Below, piece after piece: positions 17,345-25,295 of a DNA stretch of 64,000 bases (position 1 is its first letter; every line of letters starts with the position of its first letter). Both the position numbers and the translations under genes were made by a program. The stretch is from Nocardioides kongjuensis. GTDB lineage: Bacteria; Actinomycetota; Actinomycetes; Propionibacteriales; Nocardioidaceae. The notes beneath the pieces were generated by a model. The model was given only the letters and a program-made list of their open reading frames with translations, made no database searches and had not been told where the DNA came from. The stretch lies in NCBI RefSeq assembly GCF_013409625.1, contig NZ_JACCBF010000001.1:3289001-3353000 (forward strand), written 5' to 3'.

Positions 17345-18810
17345 AGCTGCACGCACACGTTCGTGGGCTCGGTGTAGAAGTGCAGGGAGTGCGTCCCGCC
17401 CTCGCGGCCGATGCCGGACAGGCCGACGCCGCCGAAGGGCGAGCGCAGGTCGCGCAGGTACCAGGTGTTGACCCACGACATGCCCACGCGCATCTGCTGG
17501 GCGACGCGGTGGCCGCGCTCGAGGTCGCGGGTCCACACGGCGGCGGCCAGGCCGTAGCGGGTGTCGTTGGCGAGCCCGACGGCCTCCTCCTCGGTGTCGA
17601 AGGGCATCAGTGCCGCGACCGGGCCGAAGACCTCCTCCCGGACCGCTCGTGCCTGCTGGTGCAGTCCGGCCCACAGCGTGGGCTCGATCCAGGCACCGCC
17701 GGCGAGGTCCGCGCCGAGGTCCGGGACGCCGCCGCCGACCAGCACCTCGGCCCCCTCGTCGACCGCCGTCGCGAGGTAGCGCTCGACCTTGGCGCGGTGC
17801 TCGACGGAGATGAGCGGTCCGGTGGTCGTGGCCTCGTCCTCGGGACGTCCCAGGCGCAGGCCCCGGGCGTGCTCGACGAGGCCGGCGACGACCTCGTCGT
17901 ACACCGGGCGCTCGATGTAGACCCGCTCGGTGCACAGGCACACCTGGCCGGTGTTGGTGAAGATCGAGCGCCCCAAGCCGGCCACCGCCTTGTCGAGGTC
18001 GGCGTCGGCGAAGACGACCGCGGCGTTCTTGCCGCCGAGCTCGAAGGAGACCGGGCGGACGAAGGGCGCGACGCCGCGCATGATCGCCGCCCCGGTGGCC
18101 GACTCCCCGGTGAAGGTGACGCCGTCGATGTCGGGGTGGGTCGTCAACAGCTCGCCGGCGGAGCCGGGACCGAAGCCGTGCACGACGTTGTAGACGCCGT
18201 CCGGAGCACCGGCCTCGGCGATGACCTCGGCGAGGAGCGTGGCGGTCGAGGGCGTCTCCTCGGACGGCTTGACCACGACCGCGTTGCCGCAGGCCAGGGC
18301 GGGCGCGACCTTCCAGGTCAGCAGCAGCAGCGGCAGGTTCCACGGGACGACGATCGCGACGACGCCGAGCGGGCGCGGGACCGCGTAGTTGAGCGCCCGA
18401 CGCCCGTCGGCCAGCTCGGTGAGGAACGAGTCGAGACCGGTGGCGCTGACCGTGTCGGCGAACGAGCGGAAGTTGACCACCGCGCGGGCCACGTCGAGCT
18501 CACGGGCCTGGCGCAGCGGCTTGCCGGTGTCGGCCACCTCGGCAGCGACGAACTCCTCGAAGCGAGCCTCGATCCGGTCCGCGATCCGGCGCAGGAGGGC
18601 AGCGCGCTCGGCGACCGTGCTGCGCCCCCAGGCGCCGTCGACCGCACGCCGGGCCGCGGCGACCGCGGCGCCGACCTGCTCGGCCCCGGCCTCCTCCACG
18701 AGGGCGACGAGCGATCCGTCGACCGGGCTGTGCTTCTCGAAGGAGGCGACACCCTCGACGTACGCGCCACCGACGAAGTTCTGCAGGCGCTGGGCTGTTG
18801 CGTTGACCAC
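17341..18810 (-). CDS. nbaE: 2-aminomuconate semialdehyde dehydrogenase (aldehyde dehydrogenase family)
   Basis: A 489-residue NAD-dependent aldehyde dehydrogenase of the 2-hydroxymuconic/2-aminomuconic semialdehyde group. It shows VPWNLPLLLLTWKVAPAL, the GFGPGSAGELLTTHPDIDGVTFTGES region in pieces, the catalytic Glu in FELGGKNA, and the catalytic Cys in NTGQVCLCTERVY. It is the first gene of the six-gene operon. The start is GTG 18810, with TACGCT exactly 6 nt upstream and -35 TTGGAC 18 nt before that, so the mRNA is predicted to be leaderless. Confidence 0.9.
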   Translation of the reverse strand: MVNATAQRLQNFVGGAYVEGVASFEKHSPVDGSLVALVEEAGAEQVGAAVAAARRAVDGAWGRSTVAERAALLRRIADRIEARFEEFVAAEVADTGKPLRQARELDVARAVVNFRSFADTVSATGLDSFLTELADGRRALNYAVPRPLGVVAIVVPWNLPLLLLTWKVAPALACGNAVVVKPSEETPSTATLLAEVIAEAGAPDGVYNVVHGFGPGSAGELLTTHPDIDGVTFTGESATGAAIMRGVAPFVRPVSFELGGKNAAVVFADADLDKAVAGLGRSIFTNTGQVCLCTERVYIERPVYDEVVAGLVEHARGLRLGRPEDEATTTGPLISVEHRAKVERYLATAVDEGAEVLVGGGVPDLGADLAGGAWIEPTLWAGLHQQARAVREEVFGPVAALMPFDTEEEAVGLANDTRYGLAAAVWTRDLERGHRVAQQMRVGMSWVNTWYLRDLRSPFGGVGLSGIGREGGTHSLHFYTEPTNVCVQL

Positions 18811-18816
18811 ATGCCG

Positions 18817-18885
18817 AGCGTAGGAAGGTCAGCTATGTCCGTCCAATGCCCTTTCGCTCGCCAGCCATGCTCGTCCGGGCATACC
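18817..18885. promoter_or_regulatory. LysR-type binding array and promoter for the nbaE operon and the lysR gene
   Basis: Box A is GCTATGTCCGTCCAATGCC (18832-18850). It contains, on the minus strand, -35 TTGGAC; -10 TACGCT is at 18817-18822. After 13 bp comes box B (18864-18885), a 22-bp dyad with consensus GGYATGYYCG-N2-CGRRCATRCC. Box B's right edge overlaps the lysR -10 (TACCTT, 18882-18887), which predicts autoregulation. The identical 19-mer and same spacing recur at 22520-22573. Confidence 0.8.
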
Positions 18886-18893
18886 TTGGCCCC

Positions 18894-19823
18894 ATGGTCA
18901 CGGATCGCCTCCTCGACGGCAGGCTGAAGCTGCGCCACCTCGTCCTGATCGTCCAGATCGAGGACGCCGGCAGTCTCGCCGGTGCGGCCGAGGCGCTCCA
19001 CATCACCCAGCCCGTCGTCACCCGCGGGCTCCGGGAGGTCGAGGACCTCCTCGGCGTCGACCTCTTCGAGCGGGGACGTCGGGGAGTGACCCCGACCCAG
19101 TTCGGCGAGTCGCTCCTCGTGCACGCGCGGGCCGTGATCGCCCAGCTGCGGCAGGCGGACCGCCAGATCGAGCAGCTCGCGCGCGCCGACCTCGGCACCG
19201 TGACCGTCGGCACCCACCTCGCCGGCTCCAACGTGCTCCTCCCGCGGTCGATCGCCTCCCTCAAGCAGGAGCACCCCGAGCTGACCGTGGTCGTGCGGGA
19301 GGGCCCACCCGACGCGCTCCAGGCGGCCCTGCTGGCGGGCGACTGCGACCTCGTGGTCGGCCGCCTCACGGGCGGCGCGCCGACCACCGTCGTGCAGCAC
19401 ATGCTCTACCGCGAGCCGATCCGCGTGGTCGCCCGGGAGGGGCACCCGGCGGCGCTGCTGCACGAGCCGACGCTGGCCGAGCTCGCCCCGTACCCGTGGG
19501 TGTTCCCCATCAGCCAGACGACGCTGCGGCGAGAGCTGGAGGAGGCCTTCGTCCACGAGGGGGTCGAGCTGCCGGTCAACCGGGTGGAGTGCACCACGAT
19601 CCTGACCCTGCGCGAGCTCGTCGTCTCGATGGACGCCCTCGCCGTGCTGCCCGAGCTGATCGCCCTCGCCGATCCGGCGCTCACGGTGCTCGACGCGTCG
19701 CTGGCCTCGATCCGGCGAGCCGTGGGCGTGACCCGGGCCAAGCACCGGCCCCTCTCGCCGGCGGCCAGCGCGATGCTCGACCACCTCCGGGTCGAGGCCG
19801 CCACGCTCCCCCGCCCTCGGTGA
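18894..19823 (+). CDS. LysR family regulator of the kynurenine degradation genes
   Basis: A 309-residue LysR-type protein. The N-terminal winged helix is at about residues 8-66 (HLVLIVQIEDAGSLAGAAEAL then HITQPVVTRGLREVEDLLG). It is followed by a linker helix and a periplasmic-binding-like effector domain beginning near TVTVGTHLAGSNVLLPRSI. ATG 18894 is chosen because TACCTT lies 6 nt upstream. The gene sits between, and points away from, the six-gene operon and toward kmo/kynU. Both target promoters share its probable binding array. The inducer is likely a pathway intermediate. Confidence 0.87.
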   Translation: MVTDRLLDGRLKLRHLVLIVQIEDAGSLAGAAEALHITQPVVTRGLREVEDLLGVDLFERGRRGVTPTQFGESLLVHARAVIAQLRQADRQIEQLARADLGTVTVGTHLAGSNVLLPRSIASLKQEHPELTVVVREGPPDALQAALLAGDCDLVVGRLTGGAPTTVVQHMLYREPIRVVAREGHPAALLHEPTLAELAPYPWVFPISQTTLRRELEEAFVHEGVELPVNRVECTTILTLRELVVSMDALAVLPELIALADPALTVLDASLASIRRAVGVTRAKHRPLSPAASAMLDHLRVEAATLPRPR

Positions 19824-19841
19824 CCCTCCGGGCCGCGCGGC

Positions 19842-21191
19842 TCAGCGGCGGCGAAGGCCGCGCGCGGCGATCGCGCCGAGCGCGGTCGCGCCCAGGGCCC
19901 CGATCGTCGTCAGCACCCTGCCCTGCCGTCGGGTGCGACGCAGCACCTCGGCGTACGGCACCGTCGAGAAGGAGACCAGCTCGTACCGCGAGACCACGAG
20001 CGAGGGGAACCACCGCTCCAGGGCGTGCATCGCGGTGTTCTTGGTGCGGTGCACCCGCGAGTTCACGAGGTCGCGCATCTCGACGAAGTTCTGCAGCGCC
20101 ATCGCCGCGATGGCGTCCGTGTTGGGCTTGCGCGCCTTCTCGTACGCCGGCAGCACCCGCGACCAGTCCCCGTCGTGCCTGTCGAGCAGGGTGTCGATCT
20201 CGATCGCGTCCTCGAAGGCGCAGTTGGCGCCCTGCCCGTAGAACGGCACGATCGCATGGGCCGCATCCCCGACCAGGGCCACCGAGGCAGCCGCCCCGTG
20301 CGCCGTCCACGGCCAGGCGCGCACCGTGACCAGCGATCCGACCGGGTTGGCGAGGTAGTCCTCGGCGAGAGTCGGCATCAGGTCCACGACGTCGGGGTAC
20401 TCCCGCGCGAAGTGGGCCCGCACCTGCGCGGCGGTGCTCAGCGAGGAGAGCCCGCCCGGACCGTCCTTGGGCCAGAACAAGGTGCAGGTGAAGGACTTGT
20501 CGAGGTTGGGCAGGGCGATCATCATCGAGCCGCCGCGTGCCCAGATGTGCAGCGCCGTCGGGTCGATCGCGAAGTCGCCGTCGCGCGCCGGGATGGTGAG
20601 CTCCTTGTAGCCGTGCTCGAGGAAGTCCTGCGCATAGTTCGTGCCCTCGCGGAACTGGACGGCGCGGCGGGTGGCGCTGTAGGCGCCGTCGCAGGCGAGG
20701 ACGATCGACGCAGCCAGCTCCTGGACGCCGTCCGGCCGGGCGACCGTGACCACGCCCCGCTCCAGGTCGACCGCCTCGACACGCGACTCGAAGAGCACCG
20801 TCACGCCGGGGGTCTTCTCGGCGGTGTCGAGCAACGCCTCGTTGAGGCCGGAGCGGCTGATCGAGTTGATCGCCCGCGTGCCGTCGGCGCTGTAGGACTG
20901 GAAGTTCGGGCTTCCCGTGACGGGGTGGACCATCCGGCCCCGCATCGGCAGCGCCGCGGCCAGGGCCTCCTCGCGAAGGCCGACCCGCTCGAGGGCGTCG
21001 AGGCCGCGCGCGGAGAGCGCGAGGTTGATCGACCGGCCGCGCTCGGCACCGGCCCGCCGGGGGTCGGCACGCCGCTCGAGCACGGTGACGTCGTACCCGC
21101 GGCGGCCGAGGAGCGTCGCCAGCAGGCAGCCGGCCAGACCGGCACCGACCAGGGTGACGTCCTTGCTCCTGGTCGCCTTGTTCGTCGTCAC
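19842..21191 (-). CDS. kmo: Kynurenine 3-monooxygenase
   Basis: A 449-residue FAD hydroxylase converting L-kynurenine to 3-hydroxykynurenine with NADPH and O2. The Rossmann motif VGAGLAGCLLATLLGRRG begins near residue 15; RGRSINLALSARGLDAL and the FAD-ribityl motif VGDAAHAIVPFYGQGANCAFEDA are characteristic of KMO. The last 25 residues form a hydrophobic helix with a basic end (LTTIGALGATALGAIAARGLRRR), resembling a membrane anchor as in eukaryotic KMO. The GTG start overlaps the kynU stop. It is convergent with lysR (18 bp apart). Confidence 0.92.
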   Translation of the reverse strand: MTTNKATRSKDVTLVGAGLAGCLLATLLGRRGYDVTVLERRADPRRAGAERGRSINLALSARGLDALERVGLREEALAAALPMRGRMVHPVTGSPNFQSYSADGTRAINSISRSGLNEALLDTAEKTPGVTVLFESRVEAVDLERGVVTVARPDGVQELAASIVLACDGAYSATRRAVQFREGTNYAQDFLEHGYKELTIPARDGDFAIDPTALHIWARGGSMMIALPNLDKSFTCTLFWPKDGPGGLSSLSTAAQVRAHFAREYPDVVDLMPTLAEDYLANPVGSLVTVRAWPWTAHGAAASVALVGDAAHAIVPFYGQGANCAFEDAIEIDTLLDRHDGDWSRVLPAYEKARKPNTDAIAAMALQNFVEMRDLVNSRVHRTKNTAMHALERWFPSLVVSRYELVSFSTVPYAEVLRRTRRQGRVLTTIGALGATALGAIAARGLRRR

Positions 21192-22468
21192 GAGGACTCC
21201 TGGATCCGGCGCAGCGCGTCGTACGCACGCCAGCAGTCGTGGTAGGTCGAGTACAGGGGCACCGGCGCCAGGCGGATCACGTCCGGCTGGCGGGCGTCGG
21301 CGATCACGCCGAAGTCCCTGCGCAGGGTCTCGGCGAGCTCACCGACGTCGATCCGGTGCGAGCGGACCGAGAGCTGGCATCCCCGACGGGCGGGGTCCCG
21401 CGGCGTGATGACCTCGAAGTGGCTGGCGCCGAGGGTGTCGAGGAGCGACTCGAGGTAGCCGGTGAGTCGCTGGCTGCGCCGGCGCAGCGTCGCCATGCCG
21501 ACCCGGTCGAAGATCTCGAGGCTGAGCAGGACCGGCGCCATGGCCAGGATCGGCGGGTTGGACATCGACCAGGCGTCCGCGGTCGCCTGGGGGGTGACCT
21601 CCGGTGCCATCTGGAAGCGCACCGACGGGTCGGTGCTCCACCAGCCCTCGAGCCGCGGGATCGAGCGGTCCTGGAGGTGGCGCTCGTGGACGTAGGCGCC
21701 CGCAACGGCACCGGGCGCGCTGTTGACGTACTTGTAGGTGCACCACGCCGCCCAGTCGACGCCCCACTCGTGGAGCTTCAGCTCGACGTTGCCAGCCGCG
21801 TGGGCCAGGTCGAAGGCGACGATCGCGCCGGCCGCGTGGCCGGCCCTGGTGATCAGCTCGAGGTCGAGGTGCTCGCCGGAGTAGTAGTTGACGGCGCCCA
21901 GCAGCACCAGCGCGACGGTGCTCCCCTCCTCCTCGAGGAAGGCGGCGACGTCCTCGCTGCGCAGGTTGTCCTCGCCTGCCCGCGGCTTGAGGCGGACGAC
22001 GGTCTTGTCCGGGTCGAGGCCGTGCCACGCGGCCTGGCTGCGGACCGCGTAGCTGTCGCTCGGGAAGGTCGTGTCCTCGATGACGATCCGCGTGCGGTCG
22101 CCCTCGGGACGGTAGAAGGACGCCATCAGCAGGTGCAGGTTGACCGTCAGCGAGTTCATCATGACGACCTCGTGCGGCCGGGCACCGACCAGCCGCGCTG
22201 CGGGCTCGCGGAGCAGCTCGTGGTACGACACCCACGGGCGCCGTGCCTCGAGGTGCCCCTCGACGCCGAGCTGGGCCCAGTCGGCCAGCTCCTCGCCGAG
22301 CCGCTCGGCGAGGGCCGCCGGCTGCAGGCCCAGCGAGTTGCCGGCGAAGTAGGCGATCTGCCCGTCGCCGTACGGCGGCAGCAGGAACTCCTCGCGCAGG
22401 GAGCCCTCGGTGTCCGACGCGTCGAGCGCCAGCGCATCCCGCTCGGTCGGTGCGGGGTAGGAATCCAT
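21188..22468 (-). CDS. kynU: Kynureninase
   Basis: A 426-residue PLP enzyme cleaving 3-hydroxykynurenine (or kynurenine) to 3-hydroxyanthranilate plus alanine. The fold-type I active site is visible: FDLAHAAGN (D220, H223) and WCTYKYVNSAPG, with K246 as the PLP lysine. ATG 22468 has GGAG 4 nt upstream. The promoter has -35 TTGGAC (complement of 22529-22534) and -10 TACGCT (complement of 22504-22509), giving a leader of about 30 nt. It is the first gene of the kynU-kmo operon. Its product feeds the dioxygenase encoded in the sister operon. Confidence 0.94.
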   Translation of the reverse strand: MDSYPAPTERDALALDASDTEGSLREEFLLPPYGDGQIAYFAGNSLGLQPAALAERLGEELADWAQLGVEGHLEARRPWVSYHELLREPAARLVGARPHEVVMMNSLTVNLHLLMASFYRPEGDRTRIVIEDTTFPSDSYAVRSQAAWHGLDPDKTVVRLKPRAGEDNLRSEDVAAFLEEEGSTVALVLLGAVNYYSGEHLDLELITRAGHAAGAIVAFDLAHAAGNVELKLHEWGVDWAAWCTYKYVNSAPGAVAGAYVHERHLQDRSIPRLEGWWSTDPSVRFQMAPEVTPQATADAWSMSNPPILAMAPVLLSLEIFDRVGMATLRRRSQRLTGYLESLLDTLGASHFEVITPRDPARRGCQLSVRSHRIDVGELAETLRRDFGVIADARQPDVIRLAPVPLYSTYHDCWRAYDALRRIQESS

Positions 22469-22503
22469 GACTCTCCAAACTCGTCTGTTGTCCGCCGGAA
22501 CCG

Positions 22504-22573
22504 AGCGTAGGAACGGCCTGCTATGTCCGTCCAATGCCATTTTCCGGGTCAGGTATGCCCGCGCGGACATGCC
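22504..22573. promoter_or_regulatory. LysR-type binding array and promoter for kynU-kmo
   Basis: Box A GCTATGTCCGTCCAATGCC (22520-22538) is identical to that upstream of nbaE. After the same 13-bp gap, box B (22552-22573) has halves GGTATGCCCG and CGGACATGCC separated by 2 bp. Minus-strand -35 TTGGAC lies inside box A and -10 TACGCT is at 22504-22509 (complement). The layout fits a LysR recognition site (B) plus an activation site (A) overlapping -35. Confidence 0.8.
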
Positions 22574-22581
22574 TGGCGTGT

Positions 22582-23361
22582 TCAGCGCACGCGGCGCAGG
22601 AAGCTCGCCGTTCGCTCGTGGCGGGGGTTGTCGAGGACCTCGGCGGCGGTGCCCTCCTCGACGACGACGCCCTGGTCCATGAAGACGACCCGGTCGGCGA
22701 CCTCGCGGGCGAAGCCGATCTCGTGGGTGACGACGATCATGGTCATCCCATCCTCGGCGACCCGCTTCATGACCGCCAGCACCTCGCCGACCAGCTCGGG
22801 GTCGAGCGCACTGGTGGGCTCGTCGAACATCATCAGCTGCGGCTGCATCGCCAGCGCGCGGGCGATGGCCACCCGCTGCTGCTGGCCGCCGGAGAGCTGC
22901 GAGGGGTACGAGCCCTCCTTCTCCGCGAGGCCGACCGTGGCGAGGAGCTCACGCGCCCTCGCCACCGACGCGGCCTTCGGCTGTCTGAGGACCTTCACCG
23001 GTCCGTAGGTGACGTTCTCCAGCGCGGTCATGTGCTGGAACAGGTTGAAGTGCTGGAACACCATCCCGATCCGGCGCCGGGCACGAGCGACGGCGTGCTC
23101 GCCCTGCTCGTACAGCACGCCTCGCCTCATCTCGTAGCCGACCCGCTCCGAGCCGACCTCGACGATGCCGCCGTCGACCGGGTCGAGGTGGTTGATGCAG
23201 CGCAGCAGTGTGCTCTTGCCCGAGCCCGACGGTCCGAGGATGCAGACGATCTCGCCCTGGCGCACCTGGAGGTCGACGCCGCGAAGCACGTGGTTGTCGC
23301 CCATCCACTTGTGCACACCCTCGACCTTGAGCATCGTCCGGGTCGTGGTCGAGGTGCTCAT
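22582..23361 (-). CDS. Polar amino acid-type ABC transporter ATPase
   Basis: A 259-residue ATPase of the GlnQ/HisP group. It has the Walker [16 protein letters not shown], the Q-loop [19 protein letters not shown], the signature [15 protein letters not shown] and Walker [15 protein letters not shown]. It is the last gene of a four-gene minus-strand operon and overlaps the permease gene by 4 bp. The kynU promoter array begins immediately downstream, raising the possibility that the cargo is tryptophan- or kynurenine-related. Confidence 0.92.
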   Translation of the reverse strand: MSTSTTTRTMLKVEGVHKWMGDNHVLRGVDLQVRQGEIVCILGPSGSGKSTLLRCINHLDPVDGGIVEVGSERVGYEMRRGVLYEQGEHAVARARRRIGMVFQHFNLFQHMTALENVTYGPVKVLRQPKAASVARARELLATVGLAEKEGSYPSQLSGGQQQRVAIARALAMQPQLMMFDEPTSALDPELVGEVLAVMKRVAEDGMTMIVVTHEIGFAREVADRVVFMDQGVVVEEGTAAEVLDNPRHERTASFLRRVR

Positions 23362-24299
23362 GCGACAGCCTTTCCGGTACGCCGCACGCCGGCGCGCTGC
23401 CTGCTCCTGGCGGCCACCCGACGGTGTCCGGCCGACGCGCTGAAGTGACGCTCGAGGAAGTGCTGGCCGACCGACGCGATGCTGACCAGGGCCAGGTACC
23501 AGATGGTCGCGACGGCCAGCAGCGGCAGGATCTTGAAGTTCTGGCCGTAGATCAGCTGGGTCTTGGTCAGCAGGTCGCTGCCGCCGATGACCGAGACCAG
23601 CGCGCTGGCCTTGAGCAACCCGATGAACTGGTTGCCCGTCGGCGGGATGATGACCCGGATCGTCTGTGGGAGCACGATGCGGCGCAGCGCCTGGGGCCGG
23701 GTGAGCCCGATGCTCACGGCGGCGTCGGTCTGGCCGGGCGGGACCGACAGGATGCCGCCGCGGATGATCTCGGCCATGTAGCCGGACTCGGCGAGCGAGA
23801 GGGCGCACAGCCCGGCCGTGAACCCCGAGATGAGTGTGTTCGTGTCCTTGCCGAGGATGGTCGGGAACAGCACCGCCATGTTGAACCAGAGCAGGACCTG
23901 CACCAGCATCGGCACGCCCCGGAAGAACCACACGTACGCGCGACCGATCAGCGCGGCGACCTTGTTCTGGCTCTGCGTCAGCATCGCGACGACGAACGCG
24001 ACCGCGATCGAGATGACCATGCTCAGCACCGAGAGCAGCAGGGTCACCTTGATCCCGTCGAGGATCATCGGGTGGAAGAGGTACTCACCCGTGACGCCCC
24101 AGTCGAGATTGGGGTTGCGGGCCTGGGTGCGGACCAGGGAGGCGAGGACGACCAGCGCGACGAGCGCCGTCAGCCACTGGCCGCAGCGGGGCCGGCGGCG
24201 GGCCTTGATGGCGACCGAGCGCCGGTCGTCCTCTCCCCGCAGGGAGAGGCGACCGGCGTCGACCGGCTGCGCGATCCGTTCGACGTCCACGGCACTCAT
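23358..24299 (-). CDS. Polar amino acid-type ABC transporter permease
   Basis: A 313-residue membrane protein of the His/Glu/Gln/Arg/opine family. An extended N-terminal cytoplasmic stretch of about 40 residues precedes the first helix. The core has [17 protein letters not shown] and the EAA loop [20 protein letters not shown]. Cytoplasmic C-terminal tail is Arg-rich. The ATG at 24299 is used; a GTG at 24305 overlaps the binding-protein stop and is an alternative. Only one permease gene is present, so it probably works as a homodimer. Confidence 0.9.
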   Translation of the reverse strand: MSAVDVERIAQPVDAGRLSLRGEDDRRSVAIKARRRPRCGQWLTALVALVVLASLVRTQARNPNLDWGVTGEYLFHPMILDGIKVTLLLSVLSMVISIAVAFVVAMLTQSQNKVAALIGRAYVWFFRGVPMLVQVLLWFNMAVLFPTILGKDTNTLISGFTAGLCALSLAESGYMAEIIRGGILSVPPGQTDAAVSIGLTRPQALRRIVLPQTIRVIIPPTGNQFIGLLKASALVSVIGGSDLLTKTQLIYGQNFKILPLLAVATIWYLALVSIASVGQHFLERHFSASAGHRRVAARSRQRAGVRRTGKAVA

Positions 24300-24301
24300 C
24301 G

Positions 24302-25225
24302 TCACGACGTCGCCAGGTTGATGCCGGGCGTCGGCAGGTCGATGACCTCGACGTCCCACTTCTTGAGGATCTCGTCGTACGTGCCGTCCTCGTGGATCGC
24401 CTCGAGGGCGGCGAAGAAGGCATCGCGCAGCTCGGAGTCGTCCTTGCTGAAGGTCATCCCGAGGTAGACCTTGGGCTCGAAGTTCACCGGCAGCGACTCG
24501 AGCTTGTCGTCGGTCTCGCGGTTGATCACCGAGACGGCCATGTCCGGCCAGAACATGGCGTCCACGCGACCCGACACGAGGGCCAGGTTCTTGTCGCTGC
24601 TGCTCGGGAACGAGACCAGCTTCGTCGGGGGCTTGCCGGCCTGGACGCAGGCGGCGGCCATCATGTCGACGAGGCGCTTGGCGTCGCTGCCCTTGACGTC
24701 GCCGATCTTGATCCCGCAGCCGCCGTCGACCTCGCTGGTGATGCCCTTGGGGTTGCCCTTCTGGACCATGAAGACGGTGCCGGCGACCTGGTAGTCGATG
24801 AAGTCCACCTGCGCCTGGCGCTCCTTGCGGTCGGTCATGCCGGCGATCGCGGCGTCGAACTTCCCGCTCTGCATGCCGATGAGCAGCTGGTCGAAGGGGA
24901 CCTTCTGCCACTCGACCTTCAACCCGAGCTTGGCGGCCATCGCGTCCATCAGGTCGACGTTGAAGCCCTTGATCTCGGACTCGCCGATGGGCGTGAAGTT
25001 CGCCGGCTCGAAGTCGGGCTGGGTGCCGACGACGACGGTGCCCTTCTCGGCGATGTCGGCCGGCACCAGCCCAGCCAGGGCCGAGTCCGCCTTCGGCCGC
25101 GCCTTCTCGGAGCCGTCGCCGCCGCTGCTGCCACACGCGGCGGCGGACAGCAGGACGGCGCCGAGCGCCGCTCCGGCGACACCCCGACGGGCCATGGTGC
25201 GGCGGTTGAGGGTACGGATGTTCAT
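24302..25225 (-). CDS. Substrate-binding lipoprotein of a polar amino acid-type ABC transporter
   Basis: A 307-residue extracytoplasmic binding protein (SBP family 3). The N-terminus is MNIRTLNRRT then MARRGVAGAALGAVLLSAAAC, written in parts, with a double-Arg start and lipobox SAAAC. The mature domain has VGTQPDFEPANFTPIGESEIKGFNVDLMDAM-type core elements and GMTDRKERQAQVDF. ATG 25225 follows GAGGAGCACCCAC. The tail (IDLPTPGINLATS) is ordinary. The ligand pocket cannot be assigned by eye. Confidence 0.9.
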   Translation of the reverse strand: MNIRTLNRRTMARRGVAGAALGAVLLSAAACGSSGGDGSEKARPKADSALAGLVPADIAEKGTVVVGTQPDFEPANFTPIGESEIKGFNVDLMDAMAAKLGLKVEWQKVPFDQLLIGMQSGKFDAAIAGMTDRKERQAQVDFIDYQVAGTVFMVQKGNPKGITSEVDGGCGIKIGDVKGSDAKRLVDMMAAACVQAGKPPTKLVSFPSSSDKNLALVSGRVDAMFWPDMAVSVINRETDDKLESLPVNFEPKVYLGMTFSKDDSELRDAFFAALEAIHEDGTYDEILKKWDVEVIDLPTPGINLATS

Positions 25226-25295
25226 GTGGGTGCTCCTCATCAGGTGCTGTCCCGGGGCGGGCCAGCGGTGGGGTGGGTTGTTCCGAGAGGTCTTC

